Shown here: positions 42,728-50,919 of the stretch, in pieces
Layout of the letters: the number at the start of each line of letters is the position of its first letter
Position numbering within the stretch: position 1 is the stretch's first letter
NCBI RefSeq assembly: GCF_033344935.1
Contig: NZ_JAWPMM010000001.1
Coordinates: 1 to 64,000, forward strand
Source: Reichenbachiella sp.
GTDB lineage: Bacteria > Bacteroidota > Bacteroidia > Cytophagales > Cyclobacteriaceae
Length of the DNA stretch: 64,000 nucleotides
Direction of reading: 5' to 3'
Notes under the pieces: model-generated
What the model was told of the DNA's origin: nothing
What the model saw: only the letters and a program-made list of their open reading frames with translations
Databases searched by the model: none
Position numbers and translations under genes: made by a program

Positions 42728-43642
42728 GTGCTAACCAAACTTAAAAATCGAATTAGGCTATTCTTCGGATTTTCAGCCTCGGAAACCAATGGCCTTCTCC
42801 TATTAGTTCCTATCCTATTGCTGATCCTCGCAGCTCCTTCAATTTTAAAATCTGTACTAGCCAGTAACTCCACCCAAAGCGATTTAGAGGATCAACGCAT
42901 ACTTCGAGCTTGGCTGGAAGAATCAAAAAGTAAACTCAAATCCGACGACGGTGTGACCTTCATTCCTACGTTCTTCGACCCAAATCAAATCAACAGCGAC
43001 AAATGGGTGCAACTTGGATTCAAAAAGAACATCGCAAAGAGAATTGTCAATTATAGAGCAAAAGGTGGGGTGTTCAGAAAAAAAGAGGACTTGCTGAAAA
43101 TATATGGAATCAACCAAAAGTTAGTAACAGCTTACTACGATTATATCGTCCTACCAAAACCTGAAACACAGCCCAAAGCCGCTTTACCAAAATTCAAACA
43201 AGCCATCGAAAAAATGGTTGTTGAAAAGAATAACGTGAAATTCGATTTGAATTTGGCTGACACTGCTCAGTTTCAATTAGTAAAAGGAATTGGACCAGTA
43301 TTATCCGAAAGGATTGTAAAATATAGAGAGATGTTGGGCGGTTTTACCAGCACCGAACAACTACAAGAGGTATATGGCATCAAACCCGAAGTCTATCAAC
43401 GAATGTTGAACGATTTTGACGTTCTGGTTGCATCCAATAAGAAAATTAATATCAATGAGGACTCCATTTCTTTTCTTGCCAAACATCCTTATTTGAGTTA
43501 TAAAACCAGTCGGGCAATCATAAAATACCGCGCGCAGCATGGCGACTACCAGTCTGTAGATGATTTGAAAAAAATTCATACTATATCTGATTCCCTATTT
43601 CAAAGAATAAAACCTTATCTGAAAGTAGAAACGACAGAATGA
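42728..43642 (+). CDS. ComEA-like helix-hairpin-helix protein with membrane anchor
   Basis: A 304-residue protein. The N terminus (RLFFGFSASETNGLLLLVPILLLILAAP) contains one membrane helix. At least three HhH motifs follow: LGFKKNIAKRIVNYRAKGGVFRK-type at about 100, VKGIGPVLSERIVKYREMLGGF at about 190, and YLSYKTSRAIIKYRAQHGDY at about 260. HhH motifs bind DNA non-specifically; ComEA-like proteins take part in DNA uptake, but multi-HhH Bacteroidota proteins are not well characterised. The start is GTG at 42728; no ATG fits before the conserved N terminus. Confidence 0.85.
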   Translation: MLTKLKNRIRLFFGFSASETNGLLLLVPILLLILAAPSILKSVLASNSTQSDLEDQRILRAWLEESKSKLKSDDGVTFIPTFFDPNQINSDKWVQLGFKKNIAKRIVNYRAKGGVFRKKEDLLKIYGINQKLVTAYYDYIVLPKPETQPKAALPKFKQAIEKMVVEKNNVKFDLNLADTAQFQLVKGIGPVLSERIVKYREMLGGFTSTEQLQEVYGIKPEVYQRMLNDFDVLVASNKKININEDSISFLAKHPYLSYKTSRAIIKYRAQHGDYQSVDDLKKIHTISDSLFQRIKPYLKVETTE

Positions 43643-43699
43643 TAGGGGTGCCTAGGGAAAATCAATATCCTTTTCTATTTTACGTCCAGAACTTATCTC

Positions 43700-46600
43700 A
43701 TGAGAGAAATACTTCAGTCGTACTTAAGAAGGTTAACCAATTTATCAGGAAATAGTCGATCCATATTCCTGCCTAAGCTTCCTGTTGGTCAGTTTATTGA
43801 TCTTCATGAATTCGACTTTGCACAGAACGAACCCTCCTTTAAAATCCTAGAAGAAATACTTGCAAGAAAGGCAAAAATCTCCCTTTGCGATATCCAAAAT
43901 AGCAGAGACCAAGATTCTAACCATCTCTCTAAAAAACTCAAACAGCTCAAAAGAGAAGATCATTTGATTTTTGAAGAGCGAGGTGCCAGAGATTTGTACA
44001 TCGGCTGGCCATTTATAAAAGGTAAATTTTCTGATGGCACATTGGCCAGATGCCCACTGCTATTTTTTCCTGTTGCTTTAGAATTTGATAAGAAAGATTG
44101 GTATTTAGTAAGCCGTAAGGACGTGAATGTGACCATGAACAAGTCCTTCCTACTTGCCTACGCCTATTTTAATCAGCTTCCGGCAAATGAAAATTTGCTT
44201 GAAAGGGTATTCGACGATTTTGACAAAGAAAGTAAAGGGTTTCGTACCGACCTTTACGAATTAATGAAGGAGGAAAAACTTGAAATAAACTTCAACCAAG
44301 ATAATTTCACAGATCAACTCACTTCATTCAAGCCTTTCAAAAGAGCTGACCTGGAACAATCGGAAAAGGATGGCGAACTCAAACTCTACCCAGAAGCCGT
44401 CCTTGGCATTTTCCCACAGGCCGGCTCCTATCTGGTACCCGATTACCTTACACTACTCGAGCACACTAAGTTATCCTCCTTAGAAGGCTTTTTTGCTGAA
44501 AGAAATTTGGATGAGGAACAAAGTGACGACACCTCCTACTACCGCTTTCTCAAGCGAGTAAAAGAAGACCAGACTTTTACTCCATTTAAAATGGATGCTT
44601 ATCAGGAGAACGTAATAAAGGCAATTAAAAAAGGCAATTCTGCTGTTGTCCAAGGTCCACCTGGGACTGGTAAATCTCAACTCATTTGTAATCTAGTGGC
44701 CGATTACATTGCTAGAGGCAAAAATGTACTTGTGGTAAGTCAGAAGCGCGCGGCATTGGATGTGGTATTTGAAAGACTAAAAGAAAAGGAATTAAATGAT
44801 TTCATTGGCCTACTCCATGACTTCAAAAATGATAGAAAGCCCATCTATGAGCAGCTAGAAGGTCAAATTGATCGACTAGAAGACTACCAGTCGGTAAATA
44901 ATTCACTAGACGCCATCCAACTCGAACGGAACTTTCTAAAGACAAGTAGAAGAATAGATCAGCTTGACGAGGAGCTTTCGGAGTTCAAAAAATTCCTGTT
45001 CGACGAATCAGAATGTGGCCTTTCTATAAAAGAGTTGTACTTAACTTCGAGTCCACACGAATCGGCTATTCCGCTTAATTTAGAATACCGAAATTTTAGA
45101 TTTGACAGTCTTGATGAATTCAAAAGGAAGCTGGAAACCTATAGCAAGTATGGAGAAACCTTTCTCAATGAACATCATCCGTGGTTCAATCGAAAGTCAT
45201 TTTCTACTCATAAAGTCTCCGATCTCAATTTGATTTCTAAACATCTGGATGAAATTAAGCCTTACATCAGTGTCTTAGAAACGGTTACAGAAAAGGCCAT
45301 TGGCAAAAAGGTCTCGTTCGAAGATGTGGTCGAGATCATTAAAAAATATGAGGAAATAGAACATCTGGTATCTGTTCTGAAAGATCCATTGGTTTTTAAT
45401 GCGCTGAATTTGGTTCTAAGAAATGTTCAGCGAACAGTAAGCAAAGAAAAACTTGTAGAGACAGAAAAATTAGTCATGCAGTGCTATGAGGGTCATGGTG
45501 CAGAACTCTCTCTAAAATCAGAAGAACTCGGGAGATTTCAGGAAGCACTAGACCGAAGTTTGGATGCACGAAAAAGTATCTTCAAATGGCTCAGGTGGAA
45601 ATTATTCTCAAAGGATAAGATCTTTATTACTCGAGTACTTGTCAATAACGGGCTAAAAAGTGACCGCTCAGGATTTGATACGTTGGTACAAAAAGTAGAC
45701 AACAGACTGAATCTTGAACACAACCTAAGCTTACTTAAGGACGAACCAGCTTTACGCCCATTTCCTAAAGTCTATTCTAAAATTGAGATAAAGAACTGGT
45801 TTTTCTATCAAAAACAAGCCGCTGAAGCTCAAACGACACTGGATGGTATTCGCCATATGAACGAATACATTTCACCACTTACGTTAAATCAGTCAGAATA
45901 TACGAGCCAGCTTGCCGGCTTACTGACCGCTCTGGAACCCATTGGGAATAAACTGGCAGAATGGGAAGTGTATTTTTCTATCCCACAACTACGCCTCATG
46001 TTTGCCGGTCAGTTGGACATCGAGCAACTGCTTTCATCACTCAAACAAGATTTTGACTCGTTATGTGAATTCGACAAACTTCAGTCTGAATTCCGAGAGG
46101 ATGAGCTGAGTATAGTCAATAGACTTTTGGAAAATGAACCTCGTGTAAATGCCGAAAGTTGGTGGCAACTATTTGACAATAGTTTGCGCTTGGCATGGAT
46201 CGAACATATAGAGTTAAAATATCCTATTCTTCGTTCTGTTTCCTCGCAGAAATTCGAGGACATGCAAACAGAATTGCAGGATTGCGTGAAGGACAAGCTC
46301 AGAATGAGTGTAGAAACACTCCTGTTAAAGTCTAGAGAGAGAGTTTATAAAAACGTAGAATACAATAGGCTAAACAATAGGGTCACCTATCGAGATGTCT
46401 ATCATCAGGTCACTAAAAAAAGGCGTATTTGGCCAGTTAGAAAGCTGATTGCCAATTACCCTCGAGAAGTATTTGATCTTATTCCTTGCTGGCTGGCCTC
46501 TCCAGAATCTGCCTCAGCCATCTTTCCTATGGAAAAGGTATTTGACTTAGTAATCTTTGATGAAGCCTCTCAGTGTTTTGTAGAAAAGGGCATCCCCGCT

Positions 46601-47725
46601 ATGTTCAGAGGGAAACAAGTAGTAATTGCTGGTGACGACAAACAGCTACGTCCGAATGATTTGTATAAAATCCGCTGGGAGGATGACAACGAACAGGATA
46701 TCGCCGAATTAGATTTTGACTCTTTGCTTGATTTGGGTAGTCAGTACCTGATGCAGGTTCAGCTCAATGGTCACTATAGAAGTAAAAATCTTGATTTGAT
46801 TCGGTTTTCCAATGAACACTTCTACGGACAGCGGTTAAAAATGCTTCCTGATTTTAATGATCTGAACCTAAAACAGTCGGCCATTGATTATGTGAAAGTA
46901 GAAGGCTTCTGGCAAAACAACACCAATCACGAAGAAGCAGAAAGAGTCGCTCAAATCATCGAAACTTTATTAAAGAAAAACCCAGAGGTAGAAATTGGGG
47001 TGGTCACCTTCAATGCTGCCCAGCAGATGTATATTTTAGATTTTCTGGAAGAATACGCCTTGGAACATGGCTTGATCATTCCAGATTCATTGATTGTAAA
47101 AAACATCGAGAATATCCAAGGAGACGAGAAAGATGTCATCATATTCTCTACCGTATATGCTCCAGATCTAAAAGGGAAAATGAATATGAACTTTGGCAGC
47201 TTAAATACAGAAGGAGGCGAAAACAGATTGAATGTAGCGGTGACCAGAGCAAGAGAAAAAATCTATTTGGTGACCAGCATTATGCCTCAACAACTCCGGG
47301 TAGATGACACTAAAAACGAAGGACCAAAGCTCTTGAAGAAATACCTGGAATATGCCCTTGCCATATCTGAAAAAACTTTAGTCCCCGCCGAAAAATCAAC
47401 AGACAACCATTCTCCTTCTTGGTTCCTCAAGAATAAAATAGAAGCATTGGGGTTTGAGCATTTCGAATCATTGCAAATAGATCATACTTTACCGTTTGTA
47501 GACTTGGCGCTGAAATACCATGACCAATATTTAGCCGCTATCATCACCGATGATGACTTATACCATCAAGATATTTCTATCAAGGCCTCACATGTCTACA
47601 GGCCATTCACTCTCAAACAGAAAAATTGGACATTCAATATGATCTCCAGCCGTCAGTACTGGATAGATGCAGAACATATCAAGGAGCGAATCAATAGAAT
47701 GATTGCACGCTCAATTGAAAAGTAG
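43700..47725 (+). CDS. Large superfamily 1 helicase (AAA_11/AAA_12, Upf1/Dna2-like)
   Basis: A 1341-residue SF1 helicase. The first 300 residues are a non-catalytic region (GWPFIKGKFSDGTLARCPLLFFPVAL, like DUF4011-type N domains). Walker A is GPPGTGKSQLICNL near 318, Walker B is VIFDEASQCFVEKGIPAMF near 953, motif III is VIAGDDKQLRPNDLYK, and motifs V/VI are NIENIQGDEKDVIIFSTVY and RLNVAVTRAREKIYLVTS. A long coiled-coil-rich insert (380-900) separates motif I from motif II. The final ~120 residues could be a degenerate nuclease-like domain (FVDLALKYHDQYLAAI), but no clear catalytic residues are visible. It stands alone; nearest neighbours are not defence genes. Confidence 0.88.
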   Translation: MREILQSYLRRLTNLSGNSRSIFLPKLPVGQFIDLHEFDFAQNEPSFKILEEILARKAKISLCDIQNSRDQDSNHLSKKLKQLKREDHLIFEERGARDLYIGWPFIKGKFSDGTLARCPLLFFPVALEFDKKDWYLVSRKDVNVTMNKSFLLAYAYFNQLPANENLLERVFDDFDKESKGFRTDLYELMKEEKLEINFNQDNFTDQLTSFKPFKRADLEQSEKDGELKLYPEAVLGIFPQAGSYLVPDYLTLLEHTKLSSLEGFFAERNLDEEQSDDTSYYRFLKRVKEDQTFTPFKMDAYQENVIKAIKKGNSAVVQGPPGTGKSQLICNLVADYIARGKNVLVVSQKRAALDVVFERLKEKELNDFIGLLHDFKNDRKPIYEQLEGQIDRLEDYQSVNNSLDAIQLERNFLKTSRRIDQLDEELSEFKKFLFDESECGLSIKELYLTSSPHESAIPLNLEYRNFRFDSLDEFKRKLETYSKYGETFLNEHHPWFNRKSFSTHKVSDLNLISKHLDEIKPYISVLETVTEKAIGKKVSFEDVVEIIKKYEEIEHLVSVLKDPLVFNALNLVLRNVQRTVSKEKLVETEKLVMQCYEGHGAELSLKSEELGRFQEALDRSLDARKSIFKWLRWKLFSKDKIFITRVLVNNGLKSDRSGFDTLVQKVDNRLNLEHNLSLLKDEPALRPFPKVYSKIEIKNWFFYQKQAAEAQTTLDGIRHMNEYISPLTLNQSEYTSQLAGLLTALEPIGNKLAEWEVYFSIPQLRLMFAGQLDIEQLLSSLKQDFDSLCEFDKLQSEFREDELSIVNRLLENEPRVNAESWWQLFDNSLRLAWIEHIELKYPILRSVSSQKFEDMQTELQDCVKDKLRMSVETLLLKSRERVYKNVEYNRLNNRVTYRDVYHQVTKKRRIWPVRKLIANYPREVFDLIPCWLASPESASAIFPMEKVFDLVIFDEASQCFVEKGIPAMFRGKQVVIAGDDKQLRPNDLYKIRWEDDNEQDIAELDFDSLLDLGSQYLMQVQLNGHYRSKNLDLIRFSNEHFYGQRLKMLPDFNDLNLKQSAIDYVKVEGFWQNNTNHEEAERVAQIIETLLKKNPEVEIGVVTFNAAQQMYILDFLEEYALEHGLIIPDSLIVKNIENIQGDEKDVIIFSTVYAPDLKGKMNMNFGSLNTEGGENRLNVAVTRAREKIYLVTSIMPQQLRVDDTKNEGPKLLKKYLEYALAISEKTLVPAEKSTDNHSPSWFLKNKIEALGFEHFESLQIDHTLPFVDLALKYHDQYLAAIITDDDLYHQDISIKASHVYRPFTLKQKNWTFNMISSRQYWIDAEHIKERINRMIARSIEK

Positions 47726-47726
47726 A

Positions 47727-48212
47727 TTATTCAGCTTCAGGCTTCTGGACCTTCAACCCAAAAGATAAAATTCCGGGCAAATTCTCCATTCGCATAAACT
47801 GCTTCACCTTGAAGTTATAAACACCCGCGTAAGGAAATTTTTGATCTTCAAATACTGGAACTGCTCGGTCGAATAAATCACCTAGTCCTTCGCCTAATGG
47901 TTCCCCTGTTTTTTTGTCAAAAAGAACCAATTCCTGAAGTTCGGAAGACAACATTTCTCCTGCCGAATCTTCAAGATAATACTTCAAAAAGAGGTTATAA
48001 TATGGGTAGTCGACGGCATACCTCACATTGTATTGAACTTGATAAATAGATGTGGTGTCCTCTATTTCAAATTGGAATGAAACCAAAGAGTCCAAATGCC
48101 AAAGTCCTTCCTGAATATCCGATTGCTCATTGATAACAGTTTTGTCACCACAGGCCACCATAGATAAGGAAACACTGAAAACGATCAAAAATTGATAAAT
48201 TGATTTTAGCAT
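47727..48212 (-). CDS. gldH: Gliding-motility lipoprotein GldH
   Basis: A 161-residue lipoprotein (signal ending SMVAC) starting at ATG 48212, four bases after the PSP1 gene; a longer frame runs into that gene and is rejected. The sequence features GLWHLDSLVSFQFEIEDT, VQYNVRYAVDYPYYNLFLKYYLED and the C-terminal FPYAGVYNFKVKQFMRMENLPGI match GldH. GldH is required for gliding and the associated type 9 secretion in Flavobacterium. The gldH-PSP1 adjacency is common in Bacteroidota and supports the call. Only one base separates its end from the convergent helicase gene. Confidence 0.85.
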   Translation of the reverse strand: MLKSIYQFLIVFSVSLSMVACGDKTVINEQSDIQEGLWHLDSLVSFQFEIEDTTSIYQVQYNVRYAVDYPYYNLFLKYYLEDSAGEMLSSELQELVLFDKKTGEPLGEGLGDLFDRAVPVFEDQKFPYAGVYNFKVKQFMRMENLPGILSFGLKVQKPEAE

Positions 48213-48216
48213 GAGT

Positions 48217-49389
48217 CTAATCAGGTTTTTTCTTGTTGAATTTATTCTTTCCTCCGCGCTTCTTATTGCGACGATTTTTATTTTTCGGCTTGTTATTGCT
48301 CCCCTTTCGGAATTTCTTATCCATTCGCTCCAAGTCACTATTCAATGATTGTGACTCTCGGTTCTCACCTCCCACTTTATCTTCCAATAAAGTCTCCGGC
48401 TTCTTGCCTTCAGCATTTAATTTTTGAACCTCTTTTACTCGATCAGTATCCAGTGCAATCCAGGCGTTATCATTCTTATACCCAAACCACATGATCTTTC
48501 TAAAGATATCCGTTTTTTGTAAGCGAGCCTCACCTTTGTCAGTGAGCAATCCTGCCTCCACTTTAGGAATATCCTTCAGCGCATCCATATAGGTCTCCAA
48601 TTCATAATTGAGGCAGCACTTCAATCGCCCGCATTGTCCAGACAATTTACTTGGGTTAAGCGAAAGGTTTTGATACCGAGCAGCGGATGTGGATACATTC
48701 TTAAAATCCGACAACCACGTAGAACAACACAGTTCGCGTCCGCAAGACCCAATGCCCCCAAGCCTTCCAGCCTCTTGACGTAAACTGATCTGGCGCATTT
48801 CTACACGAATCTTAAACTCACCAGCCAATCTTTTGATTAACTCTCTGAAATCTACTCGTTCATCTGCCGAGTAATAAAATGTGGCTTTAGAATTATCCGC
48901 TTGATATTCGACATCTGTCAGTTTCATAGCCAAACTCAATTCAGTGATAATTTCGCGCGAGCGAAACATCGTTGGGTTTTCACGGTTCTTTACCGACTCA
49001 AATTTCTCTAAGTCTTTTTGTGAGGCGACACGATAGATGCTTCGAATTTCGTCATCGTCTTTAACCTTCTTTTTCTTCATCTGAAGACGAACCAACTCCC
49101 CTTGCAAGGACACATACCCCACATGATGTCCATTGGGTACATCTACCACTACCGGATCTCCTGGGTATATTTCTAAATCATTGGAGTTTCGAAAGAATTC
49201 TTTTCTTCCATTTTTGAATCTTACTTCGAAAATGTCGAATTGATATTTGGCAGGAGTCTCCATATTAGAGAGCCAATCAAAAGTATTCATCTTGTTGCAG
49301 CCTCCACTGCTACAACCGCCATTGCTCTTACATCCTTTTATACTTCCGTCTGCAGCGGTCAATGTGCTGCAAGTACTGCATCCCGACAT
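48217..49389 (-). CDS. PSP1-domain protein (RicT/YaaT-like)
   Basis: A 390-residue cytoplasmic protein. The N terminus is cysteine-rich (GCSTCSTL, GCKSNGGCSSGGCNK), then the PSP1 domain with FRNSNDLEIYPGDPVVVDVP, YYSADERVDFRELIKRLA, and the conserved Cys motifs GSCGRELCCSTWLSDF and GQCGRLKCCLNYE. In Bacillus, RicT (YaaT) is part of the RicAFT complex that binds Fe-S clusters and affects RNA processing. The C terminus is a Lys/Asn/Arg-rich tail. The Gly/Cys-rich start is unusual and worth comparing across the phylum. It is directly upstream of gldH in one operon. Confidence 0.88.
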   Translation of the reverse strand: MSGCSTCSTLTAADGSIKGCKSNGGCSSGGCNKMNTFDWLSNMETPAKYQFDIFEVRFKNGRKEFFRNSNDLEIYPGDPVVVDVPNGHHVGYVSLQGELVRLQMKKKKVKDDDEIRSIYRVASQKDLEKFESVKNRENPTMFRSREIITELSLAMKLTDVEYQADNSKATFYYSADERVDFRELIKRLAGEFKIRVEMRQISLRQEAGRLGGIGSCGRELCCSTWLSDFKNVSTSAARYQNLSLNPSKLSGQCGRLKCCLNYELETYMDALKDIPKVEAGLLTDKGEARLQKTDIFRKIMWFGYKNDNAWIALDTDRVKEVQKLNAEGKKPETLLEDKVGGENRESQSLNSDLERMDKKFRKGSNNKPKNKNRRNKKRGGKNKFNKKKPD

Positions 49390-49481
49390 GTTGTCTTTGC
49401 TTTTATCAGCCTTAAATATAATGAAGAATTGTTATCCCCATTCTTATCAAATGACGGTATATTTTTCTAATCGGAGGTTTC

Positions 49482-50759
49482 TCAGAGTGCCAACAAATCC
49501 TGACCAATATCCTTTCGGAAATTCATGCCTTCCCATTGGATAAATTGTAGGTTTCCATAAGACTGATCAAGTGCAGACTGAATGTCCGACCCCAAGCCAG
49601 TTGATGCAATCACACGCCCGCCATTGGTTACAGTTTCTTCTCCTTTTTGAGATGTTCCAGCATGAAAAACAATACCCTTGAAGTCAGAGTCTAAACCAGA
49701 CATTGTTCTTCCTTTTTCATACGAGCCAGGATAGCCTTCTGCCACAGCTACTACCGTGGTGGCTGTTTCAGGCTTTATAACTAGTTGCTCTTTGCCTAGT
49801 TCTTTTTTAGCTGCTGCTGCTAAATGAGAAAGAAAATCAGACTCAATTCTTGGCATCACGACTTCTGTCTCAGGGTCACCCATTCTCACATTGTACTCGA
49901 TCACAAAAGGTTCTCCATTTACATTCATCAATCCGATGAAAAGAAAACCAATAAAATCGATGCCGTCGGCCTGCAAACCATCAACAGTTGGTTTGATCAC
50001 CTTGTCTTCCACTTTTTTCATGAAAGCTTCATCTGCGAATGATACCGGCGATACAGCTCCCATTCCTCCTGTATTCGGACCAGTGTCTCCTTCGCCAATT
50101 CGCTTGTAATCTTTGGCCTCTGGCAATGTCATATAAGACTTGCCATCAGTCAGCACAAATACCGAAAGTTCGATACCATGTAGATATTCTTCTATCAATA
50201 CTTTGCTACTGGCATCACCGAATTGACCGTCAAGCATTTCTTTAAGAGAGCTTTCGGCCTCCTTAATGTCTTCTGTAATAATTACTCCCTTGCCTGCTGC
50301 CAAGCCATCTGCTTTCAGCACGTAAGGAGCCTCTACCTTTTTCAAAAATTCCAGCCCATCTGCAAGGTTCTCCGCAGTCACCGTCAATGATCCTGCCGTT
50401 GGAATATTGTTTCGCACCATAAAGGCTTTAGAGAAGTCTTTGCTTCCTTCTAGTTGAGCGCCCACTTCGTCTGGCCCTACCATCAATATATCCTTCAATT
50501 CCGCTTGAGCAGCAAAATAATTTCGAATGCCTTTCACCAATGGCTCTTCTGGGCCCACTACCATCAAGTCAATGTTGTGTTCCATAACAGCTTTACCAAG
50601 CGCCTCAAAGTCGTTGACACCAATGGCGAGGTTTTCTGCAACTGCAGCCGTTCCGGCATTTCCAGGTGCTACATATAGATTATCACATTTTGGGCTTTGT
50701 TTGATTTTCCAGGCTAGCGCGTGTTCGCGTCCACCAGCTCCTATCACAAGTACGTTCAT
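49482..50759 (-). CDS. purD: Phosphoribosylamine-glycine ligase
   Basis: Catalyses the second step of de novo purine synthesis (PRA + glycine + ATP to GAR). The 425-residue ATP-grasp enzyme begins MNVLVIGAGGREHALAWKI and contains YVAPGNAGTAAVAENLAI, VVGPEEPLVKGI, KADGLAAGKGVII, GEGDTGPNTGGMGAVSP and NVRMGDPETEVVMPRI. All are standard PurD blocks. It is co-directional with PSP1, with a 92-base gap. Confidence 0.97.
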   Translation of the reverse strand: MNVLVIGAGGREHALAWKIKQSPKCDNLYVAPGNAGTAAVAENLAIGVNDFEALGKAVMEHNIDLMVVGPEEPLVKGIRNYFAAQAELKDILMVGPDEVGAQLEGSKDFSKAFMVRNNIPTAGSLTVTAENLADGLEFLKKVEAPYVLKADGLAAGKGVIITEDIKEAESSLKEMLDGQFGDASSKVLIEEYLHGIELSVFVLTDGKSYMTLPEAKDYKRIGEGDTGPNTGGMGAVSPVSFADEAFMKKVEDKVIKPTVDGLQADGIDFIGFLFIGLMNVNGEPFVIEYNVRMGDPETEVVMPRIESDFLSHLAAAAKKELGKEQLVIKPETATTVVAVAEGYPGSYEKGRTMSGLDSDFKGIVFHAGTSQKGEETVTNGGRVIASTGLGSDIQSALDQSYGNLQFIQWEGMNFRKDIGQDLLAL

Positions 50760-50817
50760 GAATACATTCGATTTTACTCTCTTGAGAGATATAATATCCC
50801 GACAATCCTATCGGGCA

Positions 50818-50871
50818 ATTTTGCAACTCAATTCTTGTCTGTCATTAACTAGATTGAGTTGAAAGCAAAAT
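50818..50871. repeat. Inverted repeat between purD and recQ
   Basis: ATTTTGCAACTCAAT (50818-50832) pairs with ATTGAGTTGAAAGCAAAAT (50853-50871) with a small bulge. It follows the recQ stop on the minus strand and precedes purD's start, so it may serve as a recQ terminator or purD leader element. CCCGA/TCGGG at 50798-50815 is a second small palindrome closer to purD. Confidence 0.55.
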
Positions 50872-50919
50872 TAAACCAATTCATGAATCGGCTATAAAAT
50901 TGAAAGAATATCTGGGTGT

